Shown piece by piece: positions 10,214 to 22,270 of a stretch of DNA of 64,000 bases (position 1 is its first letter; every line of letters begins with the position of its first letter). This DNA is from Papilionanthe hookeriana x Papilionanthe teres (taxonomy: Eukaryota > Streptophyta > Magnoliopsida > Asparagales > Orchidaceae). A program made the translations under genes and the position numbers. Where the stretch lies: positions 115,924,183-115,988,182 of the forward strand of contig CM040428.1 in the NCBI GenBank assembly GCA_022702705.1, given 5' to 3'. A model generated the notes under the pieces. It saw only the letters and a program-made list of their open reading frames with translations, was not told the origin of the DNA and did not search any database.

Positions 10214-12614
10214 TGTTGACCTAATTTTTTATGAGGTCTTTTCTCTTCTCTCTCCTTAGTACTTAGGATCTAGCCTTAGGCTTTCCCTTTGACTATCTTA
10301 GAGGACTAGAAATGGAACCCACCACTTAGAAATTTAAACACCTCTTAACTCCCTTCAAACCCCATAAGTTTGATTGTAAACCCTCAAGTCACTTGGAGGG
10401 TTAAGATCAAATGTGGAGGTTTAAAGGATGAGTTCCCTATAGGACTCTTTGGCCTTAGGACTACCCTGGGTGGCCTGGTCTGGTAAGGGTTGACCTGCAC
10501 ACATTACACTTTCACACACATTCCAAATCCTAAAACCTTTCATGCCTAGCTTGACTTCCTGACTCATATAGGTAATTCATATGGATGGACCTTAACCCCT
10601 AGGCCCTTGGCTAAGAGGGTTAGGAACAACATAGTGAATGCCTCAAATGAGTCCTCTCATGGCTCTTATGGGCTTGATATGGCTTCATGGCTCAACCAAA
10701 GAGATTCCATTCTACTCAAACTTGATCAATCTTCATTTTTTTCAAAATTTCAATTTTTGACCCCCGGGGCCCTACACCCACCAAACCTACCAAATGTCCT
10801 TGAACCTGCCCAAAATTTTCAAAAATTACCTAAATTACCCAAAATTCATCAAAATCAGTCCTAAACATTTCTCTCCACTCAAATTGATCATCCTTAGCCA
10901 AATGTACCAAAATTTCCAAAAATACCCCCCAATACCCTCCAAATACCCAAAATGCCCTTCTTAACCAAAAAATCCATAAATTTCAAAAATTTCCAGAAAA
11001 TTCCAGAAAATCCCAAATATTCCCAATTTCATTTTGTTCAACTACACCATAGGCCAAAAAAAAAAAAAAAAAAACTACACCATAGGCCAATTTTTTCAAT
11101 TTAACCCACTTTTACGAAAACCCCTAATTTGACCCATTCTAAACCCAAGTGGACCCAATGTCAAACCAAATCAACCCAATTGACCTCAATTTTGATCCAA
11201 TTCAATTCTAAACTTCAATTCAATATCCCCAATATCAATTTAGACCAAATCCAAGCCCAATTTGATTAACATTTGGATCCAATTCCAATTTGAAGCTTAA
11301 AGCCCAATTTTGGCCCATGACCTAAACTTAGCCCAAACCAACCCAATTCCATTCCAATTGGCCCCAAATCTCTTCTAAAACCTTCCCAATATCCCCAAAA
11401 ACAAAACAATAACAAGATTTGCCCCAAATTTGAACCTAAACCCACCCAAACCTAACCCAAAACCAAAATTCCTATTTTGTGCCTAAACCCACCATAAACC
11501 CAAATGGGCCCAAATCTCAAAATCAAAGCCCAACCAAAGTTGAAAACTCTTTGTGACACTCCCATAAACATTTATCAACATTAATTTTACATAAAATATA
11601 ACCTTAGCCCAACCTTAGCCCAAGTTAGCCCAATTTGACCCACTTTAGTCCCTTTACCAAAAAAAGCCCAAATTAAATCCAATTTCACTCTAAATGATAC
11701 CAAATCTTTTCTAAAATGTTCATGACACATCCCTAAACTAAACCCAACATTTATTTGGCCCAACCCCTTACCAAATTTTTTACCAAAAGTTCATTTCCAA
11801 ATCTAAAAGCCCACTCCCTTAAAGCATTTAAAAGCCAACTTCCACCAAATCCTTAAAGCACAAAACCCATTCCAAAGCCCACATGAAATTTCCCATCATC
11901 ACCGCTTTGAATTAAATCAATCCCTAAAGTTCTAATTGATCATCAAATTATTGCAATCTTGGCCTCAAGACAATCTCCCTTAAAATCATAAAAAATGCCA
12001 ATATCCTTCTTCATGCAAATGACTTGACTTTTCCAAAGCCAAATGAAGCAACAATGGAGTTCTTCACAAACCATATGAAGCCATGATAGCTTGGCCTTAT
12101 CATCAATCCATTTATGGCAAGAGAGGGGAGACCTTTAATGATTCCCTTAAAGTTGATTAAACATTCCCATGCTTCCCTTAACCTATGCTTAAACTTAATT
12201 GTACTTGGATTGTGACTTGACCCCACTAATCAAGCTGACCCAAGTGACTTTCTCTTCAGCCCAAACCAGCCTTAGGTGGTGCACTCAACCCAAACCCATG
12301 ACTTGATCCAATTGAACCTAAAATGAACCCCTCACCATACCACTTAAAGCCAAGCTCTTTACACATGGACAACCTCCATTGCTTGCACCAAATTCAAACC
12401 CTGACCTCACTGACCTGAGGGTGACCCATGCCTGGCTGGCCAGCCACCACAGTCACTGGAAAACACCATGGCCGAGAGCACCCAGTTGATTCAAAAAATT
12501 CAAACTCACTAGCTGAGTTGTCCCAACTCAATTGGACTCAATGGTTGTTCTTCCCTTGACCAAGGCAGCTGATCCCAAGTTCTAACTCCCCTTGGGAGGC
12601 CCTCCAGCCATGCC

Positions 12615-12622
12615 TATTTAAA
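12615..12622 (+). promoter_or_regulatory. TATA-like box of element 1 5' LTR
   Basis: TATTTAAA at the position conserved among all LTR copies; candidate core promoter for element 1 transcripts. Confidence 0.55.
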
Positions 12623-13040
12623 CCCACCACCTTCTCGGCCAAACAAGGTGATGAACTAGAGCTTAACAAAACTCTGCTAAAATTGCTTCAGGACCCTCTC
12701 CTAACCTAGAGCAATTGATCCTCAGTGTCCCTTTGCCCTAATCCCCATTAACAGAGCTTAATTTCTCAGTCAAAAATCTACCCAAAAACCAGGACAACTC
12801 TGAAACCTCCACCAAAATCAAATTAAACTCATCCACACCTGCACAAGACCAAGAGAAGGAGTTCCCCAGTGGAAGCCCCCTCACCAGGCCAGCCATTCTC
12901 TCTATTGGCCAAGCTTTGAATTCGGACATGGTGGAAGTTGTACCTAGGCAATCCCCGCAGCCAGAGACTTCATTTGGAGCCTCCTTGGGTGCAATCGAAG
13001 GTGCCACAACTCTCTGATTGAAGCTTCACTTATCAAAGCC

Positions 13041-13049
13041 AAGGTATAG
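13041..13049 (+). promoter_or_regulatory. conserved splice-donor-like site in element 1 5' LTR
   Basis: AAG|GTATAG, at the place equivalent to the sites in the other four LTRs, about 420 bases past the TATA-like box. Confidence 0.38.
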
Positions 13050-16000
13050 ACCTCTCCTTCCTGCTGAGCTTCCAGTGATTCTCTATTTTGATTGGCTTAA
13101 TTTCATAGTATGTAAACTGTATGGATGTGTTCGTCTCTTCAAGATGAATCCATAGAGCATAAGAACACGAAAATCTGTTTAGCAATGAGAGAGTTCTTAG
13201 GGTTTTAGTGTGAACAGTCACGGGTGCACACCAGTCGTAGACGATGACTAGGCGCCGTTTGATCGAGCGTGTATCCAGTGGACGGTCCAGATTGCGCCGG
13301 ATTGAAGGACGTTTCATGAACCATGGGCCCCTGGAGCGCTGAGTCAGATGGCGGCGTCAAATGGGAGCGCAACGCGTGTGCTTTCGGAGCTGCCGAGGAT
13401 GAGTCGGCGCCGCGTGGATAAGTAGAAAAATATGGATTTTTTTGATTTATTTAAATACCCAGATCTTAGAAAATCCATATCTTTGTGTAGAAAAATCACA
13501 AAAATAAACTAAAAATACCCTCTTGCTCAGTGAATAGAGGAGAATAATGTTGAAAAGAAATCAAGTTATTCTGATGAGTATTTTATTTTTAATTAATTAT
13601 TTACTCATTTCAGTATTTTAATTCTCCATTTACATAGACAATTCACCATGGCATGAGATCATTGGGTTTTTGAAGCCTCTGATTTTGGGAACATTCCCTG
13701 AATTTTTCAAGGTCAGAGGCTATCTCTATGGAAAATTATGTATTTTTCAAGTTTATGTCACAATTTTTGGTATTTTAATTCCATTAATTAGCATTTTGCT
13801 TAGAAAATTCTAGGAAAATTTGGGGAAGTTTTTTAGGACCAGAGGACCCTAGGATATCTATATTTTTGAATTAATTCATTAAGAAAAACCCTAATTGGCC
13901 TAATTACTCAAAACTAAACTTTAATTAATTAGGCTTAACCACACATTAAAAGAACTTGAAAATAATTCTCCACTGATCTTTAGGATTAGTGTGACCTCAC
14001 ATAAAAATTTGGAATCAATTGGAAATGTTTAACCATACTAAATTGATTAATTAAGTCACATGACCAAAATTAAACTTTAAAAATTCATAACTCCAAAAAA
14101 TACACTTTAAAAATTCACAAAATTGGTTTTGGGGCTTCTCTGATATTAGGGGAGTCTTAGAAAATTAAAACTAAAATTTTCTAAAAATCTTCATTTTTCA
14201 CCATATTTTAATATTTTAAATAATTAAAAAATAATAAAAATCACAAAAATATTAAAAATCATAAAAATATCATATTTTGACTCCTAATCACTTAGGAACA
14301 AACCTAATATTTTTCCCAAGTCTCAAAGTAAAGATATTGAATTTTAAATACTTAAAACAATTTTTGAATTAAAAAATAAATTTTCCAACCTTTTCACTAA
14401 ATTAATTATAATAAATCAACGAAAAATCAGAAAATTATAAAATTTGTTTCTCTGAATACCTTGAGGTTAGAGAGATTTATAAAAAATATAAAACTTAATT
14501 TAAAACCTTTATTTTATTTTATAATTAATTAACACTCTAAAACTCAAAATAATTATAATAAACAAAATATAATTCAAAAAATCACCAAAATTGGTCCAAG
14601 TGGTCCTCTTGTCATTAGGGACATCCCATAATTTTATTAAGAACAGAAGCTTTAACTTAGTCATGTTGTTGAATTTCCATTGAAAATATCTATTTTTCAT
14701 TAAAATAATTATATAAATTAAATTAAATTTAGAAAAATCACATATTCCCCTCTCATGTCTTAATTGACATTTGAGTGAAGTGACATAAAAATTTCAAGTT
14801 CACTTGAGCTTAATTTAGTGAGTTATGAAATAAATAAGCCTAAAGGGGCATAAAGGTAATTAAAGGATTTTAACCCTGATTAATATTTAGGTTTAATCAA
14901 GGGGAGGGTAAAATATCTGATTTTAAAATTTTCATTAGAAGATTGAAACCTGGAGAATTAAGGGGTAGAAACCCATTAATCATCTTGAAAATATTTAAAG
15001 TAAACTTTAATTAATTAAACAATTTGAATTTTGGAAGAATAAGTTAAAATTTGGATCATTAAAATGGGGATATAATTTAGAGAGACTATAATAACTTAAA
15101 CTAAAATCCCTAAATGAATCACTTTAATAATATTTAACTTTTAATTAAATTTAAAGTGATAATTGAAATTAATAATTAAATAATTAAAAGGAAAGTGAAC
15201 CTTAATTAAATTAAAACTTAAAACATTAAACAACTTGATAATTAAATTGAAATAAATTTAAAACATTAAAAAAAAATTAATTTCAAAAATCACTTGAAAG
15301 CAAATTTAAAACAAACTTGAAATATCAAAATCAATTTCATAAAAATAAATTATTAATTAAAAAAAAGAATAATCAAACCAATTAAAAGTTAATCTAGAAT
15401 ATTGCAATTAAATTAAAATTAAATCATTAAAATCTAAATTAAATAATTTAAACTCCTCTTTCAATTCAAATGGTTTAAAGCACTTAAGAATAAAACAACT
15501 TGAACACTATTCCAAACTTAAATTTATTAAAACTTTATAACTAAATTAAATCACCTTAAAACATTATTTCTAATTTTAAATCGTTGAAATACTTAATAAA
15601 TTGATTAGCCCCTAAAGACTTTTATCATTATAACTCTTAAATGGAGCATCAAGTGAGATGTAACTTCATTCTTGGGATAATCAAATGTCCTAAGTTCACT
15701 GAGCAAGAGTTAAAAATTAACTAAAATAAATTTTTGGATGATTAATTCACCTGTGCAATAAAACTCATTTGGACTCAAAATAATCCCAAAAATATCGAAA
15801 AGATGTTTAGGACCCGTCCTAAACACTTCCTCAATATGATGGGATGTTTTAGAAGAACAATTTAATTTAATTGTTTTTTATGAAGAAAATCATCCTTAAA
15901 CAAAAATACAAGAACCTAGACGTCATAGGAGATGACTGGCAATAGGATTAGGAATTTGGTAGACAACCAAAACCCTTCCCTTAGCTTTACCTAGGTACTT

Positions 16001-16063
16001 GTTATAAACATTTAAATGCCTTAACATGTGTTTTAAGTGTAGCTTGGAATGACGAGAAGACTC

Positions 16064-16074
16064 TCCAGGTACGC
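16064..16074 (+). promoter_or_regulatory. conserved CTCCAG|GTACGC site (candidate splice site) in element 1 5' LTR
   Basis: CTCCAGGTACGC is kept in LTR A (GT at 5515), here (16069), in element 2's 5' LTR (30470) and in element 3 (59866). Element 2's 3' LTR reads CTCCGTGTACGC instead. It looks like an exon end with CAG|GTACGC donor; function is not shown. Confidence 0.3.
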
Positions 16075-17586
16075 TTTTATTTTATTACAATTTATTTATA
16101 TAAGCAACACTTTACTCTTCTTGGATGTTAAACAAGATTGTTGCATGAAAACTAAAACCTTTATGATAGACACAAAACTGAAACCCAAAACTAAATTAAA
16201 AGTCACAACAAGATAAAATCCACCACCACAACATTTCAAAAGATAAAACAACTCAAAATTTAATCACAAACAAAACACAAAACTACAATTGCAATTAAAT
16301 TAAAATATCTCGTTGGATGATCGGGAATACCACGGATGATGTAACCTACGTGTTGCTAACGGGATTTCCCACGGTCTAAATGAAAGTGTGGAACTCATTC
16401 AGTTGAGTTTAGCAAATTCATCAGGACTAAGTGAATCCGATAAAAATAACGGTGTCGGAATGACGGAACCGTGGGATCTTAACCGGTGTTGTTATAATCA
16501 ACTTTAATATTCCCTTAACAAAATATTAAAACACCTGGACTTTAAGACTTCTAAACCAAAACACTTCTCTCATCTCTTGATTATCATTTTCTAAAACTAA
16601 ACCTCTGCAACAACAAGGAGCTTGGAGCACAGTGGGCAGCACGACCATCTTCGTCAGCAAAACTCGGGTCTACATCAGCAAAACCTTTCCTAGTTTTAAA
16701 TAACCAAGCCATAGGATTTCGAGGTAGTTTGCTTAGTGCAACATAAATCCTCAACTCTTTGTTAGGCATTTGCATAATTATATTATGCGAATTAAGCTCT
16801 AACTGGTCTTAGGACTCTAAGGTAGTTGTTTGGTACGACATAAACCCTCACATCTTTGGGGCTATTTGTATGATTGTGTCATACAAATATAAGTCCTAAT
16901 TAATTAAGACTGGCAAGATTGAAAAATTAAGCAAATTCCCAAATTGAAGCCAAAAAATAGGATAGTTTGGGAAATTGCCAAGATTCTTCTTGGATCCTCA
17001 GCTTCTCCTACTTCTCTTCCTTTGGACTCTTAAAATAAACTGTTCCGAATTTGAGCTAATCCCTTTTGAAATTTCCAAAATCCAATTCATTTGAAACTTT
17101 AAACTTTGAAATTCTTGAGAGCAAAACCAATGATCATTATCGAGAGTTTTGTTAAATGATTCCCGTCATTTAAGATGTAATTAACTATAGGGGCTTGCCC
17201 TTATAGGGAACTTTGAGAACCCAGGTAATATAAACCCTGCTTGATTTCTTCATATTAAGCAGGGGAACTTGTCGGCTTATAAAATTGGTTCGCAGACCAA
17301 ACGGATGTAACAAATCCTCTAGTTTATTTAATCGAGTCCCATCGTCAAGCAGTGTGTTTGTCTTTCGAGATAGATACACGGTTTGTGGTGTGGTGCTCGT
17401 TTATATAAACTATTTGGGATGTGAGATTGGTTTAATTTCATATCTTAAATTTTTTTTCAAAAATCAAATTCTACTTTCTAAATTATATATATATTTAAAT
17501 TAAATTTAAAATTTAAAATTCGCCGACAATTTCTGTAGGAGACCCGCTTTTCAAAACACACAATCTAAAAATATGCCGACAACTTC

Positions 17587-17604
17587 TGGTGACTCCGCTG
17601 GGGA
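17587..17604 (+). other. primer-binding site of element 1
   Basis: TGGTGACTCCGCTGGGGA lies six bases after the LTR end. Its reverse complement ends in CCA, as a tRNA 3' end must. The type resembles the site usually assigned to tRNA-Arg in Ogre/Tat elements; the tRNA identity is from memory. It differs from element 2 by one base (GGT versus GGC), a C-to-T change. Confidence 0.85.
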
Positions 17605-18120
17605 GTGGTTCCTCTCTCCATTTTGATCAGATAGTTTTGCTTTCTTAAATCGGTAGTGTATCGATGTCCCTAGTGGAGCAAACTACCATTCTTTTCGTTG
17701 GCATACCACATTCATTTCTATCTTAAAAGGGTATAACCAACTTCTCTCAGATTTAGGAGCCACTGTTTAGACACTCCTAAATAGAGAGGTTCTGAAATCC
17801 TTTTACCTCTTTTCTGATGTGGGGTGGACCCCCAATAGGTGTAAGTTTAGGAGCGGTCCTTCGGGTTGAGATGTCTTACGAGACTTTCTCTTCCTTTCCA
17901 ATTGTGAATCAAGTGCTTTACCTTTTCTATACCTTTAATCATTTTGTTCCTAACAAACAAATCCTCTAATAAACAACCTTCTAATAAACGAATTCTCTTA
18001 AAAATCACAATTTCATTAAGATAAACGAGAATGTGTTCAGACTCTTTATTTTTCGTTCTAAGTTTTGTGACGAAGGGAAGCATAATTCGGGACTGATGTT
18101 CAGAATCTGCCCTGCAGAAA
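17605..18120 (+). other. untranslated leader of element 1
   Basis: No gene in this 516-base stretch, which matches element 2's leader (32019-32526). It contains a GTAAGT at 17841 in the context 'aataggtgtaagttt', a candidate splice donor for a spliced ORF3 RNA; the equivalent in element 2 reads GTTAGT (32257), which weakens it. The leader ends in 'gaaaATGtct', the gag start. Confidence 0.5.
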
Positions 18121-18873
18121 ATGTCTGCCCCAAAGTTAATCTTCTCCTTCAGCAACGGAATAGACTTCGCCGTTTACAAGAATGAGCCGCTTGACAATGG
18201 GATCATCCGTTTCGGACAAGGGTTTAACAATATAGAAATCAAGTTCGCTGACGTCACCCTCTTCACACTAATGGAAAAAGTGGCAGAAACTGGGAAACCT
18301 GTGATTGAGTTCAACCTGAAATCGACCAAGGAATTCCAACATTTACAGAAAGTTTCAATTAAGAGAGATACTGCTATTCGTAGGAGGACTGTTGGCTCTA
18401 CCCCCACCGGTCGAGTCATCTCTGCACCTACCCCAGCTTCTACCAAACTGAAGGGGAAGGAAATCCAAGTATGTGATGAGCCTTTCACAATGGAGGGTAC
18501 AGATTTTGCTACAATACCATCTATTTTCGAGATTGGGTCCAGTTCAAGAGTTGCACCCCTAACTCAGACTCAAAGGAGAAATAGAAGCAAAAAGATAGCC
18601 AGGATTGAGAAAGCCAAGACCGCGGATGTTGCTTTCCTGGAAGAGATCCCTGAACTGCCTGAGTATACACCTCTATTGGAAGGAAGTAGGTTTCACCCCC
18701 TCTCTGCTACATCGGATGAAGAAGACGTCCGAAGGATTGCCGCTACATTACCCCGACCTGCATACTATAGTAACTACAAAAGAAAAAGGGTTAAGACTAC
18801 ACCATTTGCTCGGCTACAAGCTGTGATAGAAAAATTGGCAAAGAAAGAAAGATGCCTTGTGTCAGAATCCTAA
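18121..18873 (+). pseudogene. gag: gag N-terminal region, element 1
   Basis: The reading frame opens at ATG 18121, shortly after the leader, and continues for 250 codons. The first 60 residues (SFSNGIDFAVY...LDNGIIRFGQGF) are well kept in element 2. A basic tract follows (residues about 140-160, TQTQRRNRSKK), then an acidic patch and a lysine/arginine-rich end. I know no named domain for this part; Tat/Ogre elements often carry extra coding sequence before the conserved gag core. The frame shifts at about 18850, after which the coding continues in the next frame. Its start resembles the start of ORF3 in the same element. Confidence 0.7.
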
Positions 18874-19664
18874 ATAGAATGGGACGAGTGCCAGCTAGAT
18901 CCCGCCTCGGACCGCGAGTAGAGCCTGTTACTGCCGTAGAGAAACCAAGGAAGAAAATGAGAGCTAGTTCACCTGTTGTTGTATCGGGCCATCATATTAG
19001 GGAGGACACCACCTACCAGCATGTAGCCGACAGACCGTCTGGTCCTAGGCCTTCTGCTGCAAGAAGGATGGTGTGGCGACCTATTATTACCGAGCCAAGA
19101 CCAATACAACGTCCTGAGAAGAAAAGCCTCGTCAAAGAGCTTGAATCTAAAGGAAGTGCTACTGCAATAAAAGAAAATCCCGAAAAAATAAGTTCAACAG
19201 CCATCACACGATAACCGCGAGACCGTCTAGATGTTATAGGAAAGCTAAGGACGAATATCCGACGGTTGGCAAAAGAAAGAGGAGAAAATTTAAAAAATGA
19301 AGTTGATTCATCAGAGTTCATGGATGAGGAGTATGCCGAGATCAATATGGTTGAGACACGAGCATCATCAGCTTCGCAAGGTGCTCCGGCAGCTGCGGAA
19401 AGAGATGAACCGGAAGTGATGACAGCACAGCTTCGGGAAAGAGATGACACAATTTCCCAGATGACAAAGAGGATGGAAGAGATGGCTGCTGCTTTAGCCA
19501 CTCTTCAGAGTCAGGTACAACCTCAGAAAGAAACACCTCCAGAGATCATCCATATTGCAGACGGGGGAAAAGAGATCACATCCGTTAACGGAGATGAGCC
19601 ACCAAAGAAGGATTCTACAGAGAGCATGATTCCCGAAAAGGACATTAAAAACATGGTAGAATAG
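18852..19664 (+). pseudogene. gag: gag middle region with coiled coil, element 1
   Basis: The coding continues in a new frame, with a stop at 19212-19214 and another at 19662-19664. A proline/arginine-rich first part is followed by an acidic segment (NEVDSSEFMDEEYAEINMVE). A heptad-like helical stretch, about 19415-19510 (LRERDDTISQMTKRMEEMAAALATL region), probably forms a coiled coil for Gag multimerisation. The same helix is present in element 2 at about 33850-33950. Broken by the two stops and by the frameshift at its start. Confidence 0.65.
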
Positions 19665-20318
19665 CAAGTGCGAGAAGCTTTAGCACAATCTAAGAGTGGA
19701 GCATCTATTCAGACGGGTAGGCCTTACCCTGAATAATTTGATGCAGTCCAATACCCGAAAGGCTTCGTACCACCTCTGTTTAAGACTTTTGATGGAACGG
19801 GAAACCCCCGGCAGCATGTTGCACATTTTCGTGCTAGTTGCTGCAATGCCGGTGGGAGTGACGCTTTACTCTTCCCGTCAGTTCGTCAGCAGTTTGTCAG
19901 GGATCGCCTTTGACTGGTACGCAGAATTGCCAAATGGTTCAGTTAAGACCTTTTCAAAGTTAGAAAACCTCTTCGTTAAGTGGTTTGTCGGGGCTCGACA
20001 CCACATCACCATCGGTGATCTGGTGGTGGAGCACCAGAAACCGAACAAAACTCTAGTGGATTACATACTTCGATGGAGAAATTTAAGCATGAAGTGTGAG
20101 CCACAGTTATAGGAACAACATGCGATCGGTATTTTGCTAAAAAGCATCCATGGCCCGATAGCAGTTCTCCAAAAAGGGTTTACAATCAAGACTTTAGAGA
20201 AGCTACTTAGCAAGGACAGGAGCTTACAAGAGGAGGCAAAGCAGCTAAGTTTTGTGGACAAGACCGATAAACATAAACCTGTGAAAACATTTGAAAAGAA
20301 GTCCGGGTCGCGATAGTA
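19665..20318 (+). pseudogene. gag: gag core (retrotransposon gag domain), element 1
   Basis: This is the conserved structural core of Gag, which packages the RNA genome in the particle. Readable hallmarks are FDAVQYPKGFVPP (frame broken by a stop at 19734), FDWYAELPNGSVKTFSKLENLF, TIGDLVVEHQKPNKTLVDYI and LRWRNLSMKC. These follow the pattern of the plant Retrotrans_gag family: 'F.G.A..WY..L...S+..F..L...F' and 'Q...E+..DY..RWR.L'. It needs one frame change at about 19880, and a TAG at 20110-20112 interrupts it. The part after that (GILLKSIHGPIAVLQKGF) is still in frame. Confidence 0.8.
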
Positions 20319-20814
20319 GATAAGGGCAAGAAGCCAGCGCAGATACAGCCAGAGCAAATACAGCCTAGTTATCAACCACCACAACGGACATACCAACAAC
20401 CGCAACAGATCTATCAGCAACCTCAGCAGGGTTATCAACAGCCTCGACCGAACTATCAGTCGCCTCAGCATTATGAACAACCGTCTCGTCCACAGCGTAC
20501 TCTGAAAGATTTTCTGAATAAGGAATATCCATTTAAAGCTAAACCTGTAGCGCAGATGTTCCGCAGTTTAATGAAGACACCCTATTTTCAGCTACCAGAG
20601 CCCAAGAGGCCGGAAGAAGTCAATAAGAAAGATCATCCAAACTATTGTCCTTACCACCGAATGCTCGAGCATAAGATAGAGGATTGCATCACTTTCAAGA
20701 TTTGGCTTGACGACAATCTCTGGAAAGAGAACGTAACGATCCCGAAGGAATACATGAAGGAACCCCAAAAGGAGGTTCCGTCAATGTTATCTCGACGGAT
20801 CCTATTGTTCCGAT
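20319..20814 (+). pseudogene. gag: gag C-terminus: Q/P/Y-rich tract and zinc-knuckle-like motif, element 1
   Basis: The sequence changes frame at about 20315. A low-complexity tract rich in Gln, Pro and Tyr follows (about 20335-20490, repeats of the type YQQPQQ). Next comes a basic segment and then CPYHRMLEHKIEDC at about 20648-20689. The spacing C-x2-H-x4-H-x4-C resembles a variant nucleocapsid zinc knuckle typical of Tat-lineage Gag, not the canonical CCHC. Element 2 has the same motif with Gly in place of one Glu (HRMLGHKIEDC). The segment ends at a stop, 20812-20814; element 2 reads on further. Confidence 0.65.
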
Positions 20815-20875
20815 AAACCCGTATACGACCGATGATGGATGGAGTACCGTCTAGACAAAGTCTTCAAAGAAAATT

Positions 20876-22270
20876 TTGGATCACATCCAGAATGCTTCGG
20901 TGCACACTTCAACTCAAAGTTTGAAACCTGCCGAGCCGGTGCTATCGCTTGCGATTGAAGAACCACCTCAGAAGGAAGAGAAGATCGTGGAAGAGAAGAA
21001 AACTGAGGCTCTGAAGAGTAGACTAGGGGCTGCTTATCCTAGGATAGTTGTTTCCAATTCGAGGGAGAAATCCCTCGAACCTCTGTCTCTGTATGATTAT
21101 TTGCTCACCCCAGCGGGACCTTATAATGATAAGAGTTTTAGTGTTGGCTACGTTTTGACTGTTTCTAACGATTACGTAACTAACGAAAACCAAGCTAATC
21201 CGGATCTCGATTCCAATATAAATAACGATTCTCAAATCATACTAAACCTCGATGACCACGACGAAGGAGAAGACGTTCACAAGGATGGCTACAAAAGCTC
21301 AACAAGCGGCGAGTCTATTTGTGAATTTCGAGGAGCTCTGATTGAAATAGAATTAGAGTCATCAGATTCCGAAGCAACTGCAGAAGAGCCAGTCATTCTA
21401 ATTCAAGAGGATACACCGGCAGATTCAACACCAGATGCAGAAGAAATAACCGAAGTCAACCTAAGAGGCAGAAAAGTTCTACCTCCGAGATTGGGTCAAA
21501 AAGATAAAGGAAAGCAGGTGGTTGCTCAGGAAGAGCCAACCCCAGCAGAGGAATTGTCCATTCGGGAAGAAACCGAGGAACATGGTAATAAAGTGGACTA
21601 TAACGTGCTAGCCCATCTTAGGAAGCTACCGAGCCGAACTAAGCATATACGACGCTCTGATCTTGTCAAAGGAGATGAGGGAAGCTCGATCAAGGCTCTA
21701 CTTGATCCAGAGATTTGTTTAGCTCAAATGGCCGGTAATTCCTTAGACGAGGTTTGCTCGTTAAAGAAACAGCGAGGTGTTACCTTCACGGACAATGATC
21801 TATTACCGGGAACAGCTGATCACAATCGACCGCTGTACATTTCAGTCACTATTGGAAAGTTTACGCTCTCCAGGGTGTTGGTTGATTCGGGAGCATCAAT
21901 CAACATAATGAGCCTTCGAACGTTAGCATATTTGGAAATTGATGCTCGCGACCTCGAAGCAGACAAGATGTTATTAAGAGGGTTCAATCAGAAAGGAGAA
22001 AGAGCTATTGGATCGATAACATTACTGATGAAGACTTGTGATTTAGCAAAGACAAATGCAAAATTCCACATAATTGATTCTGAAACATCATTCAATGCTC
22101 TACTGGGTCAGCCATGGATCCATGAAAATTGGATGGTACCGTCATCTCTGCACCAGTGCATAAAGTATTACGAAGGAGGAGAACAGTGTATCAAAGGTGC
22201 CTTGCAACCATTCTCCATACACGAGATTGGAATTCATGAATATACAGCCTATTACGCGCCTCCGAAGTAA
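20876..22270 (+). pseudogene. pro: linker and aspartic protease (PRO), element 1
   Basis: A 464-codon open stretch whose first two thirds are acidic and of no known domain. The retropepsin-like protease occupies about 21810-22200. It shows the catalytic VDSGAS (Asp codon at 21884-21886), the flap-side FNQKGERAIGSI, and the terminal LLGQPWIHENWMVPSSLHQ that is characteristic of plant Ty3/gypsy Tat proteases. The enzyme would cleave the Gag-Pol polyprotein in the particle. The catalytic triad is intact here, unlike in element 2 where Ser is Pro. A TAA at 22268-22270 replaces a lysine codon seen in element 2. The region is in the same frame as the following linker. Confidence 0.8.

Larger units (their letters stand above)
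10214..17581 (+). repeat. Element 1 5' LTR (7,368 bp)
   Basis: It starts TGTTGACC (10214) and ends TGCCGACA (17581), the same ends as the other copies, with the primer-binding site six bases on. Internal order matches the other LTRs: a short head, a G-poor 'cccaaa'-rich block, TATA-like box at 12615, splice-donor-like GT at 13044, AT-rich middle, a CTCCAG|GTACGC site at 16069, then a 3' part with 'cgcagaccaaacgg'. Its matching 3' LTR is not in the window. A 16-base duplication around poly-A (11041-11090) is private to this copy. Confidence 0.92.

Noticed and set aside
16584..16775. Minus-strand ORF kept in several LTRs (also 30941-31129, 51350-51604, 60351-60554)
   Set aside because: Present in each LTR but with differing lengths and frame breaks; no domain. 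Possibly worth a conservation test but not supported as a gene.
17185..17503. ORFs on both strands near the LTR end, similar at 31596-31796, 52097-52327 and 61155-61352
   Set aside because: Conserved only because the LTR sequence is; opposing frames open together, and no start context or domain.
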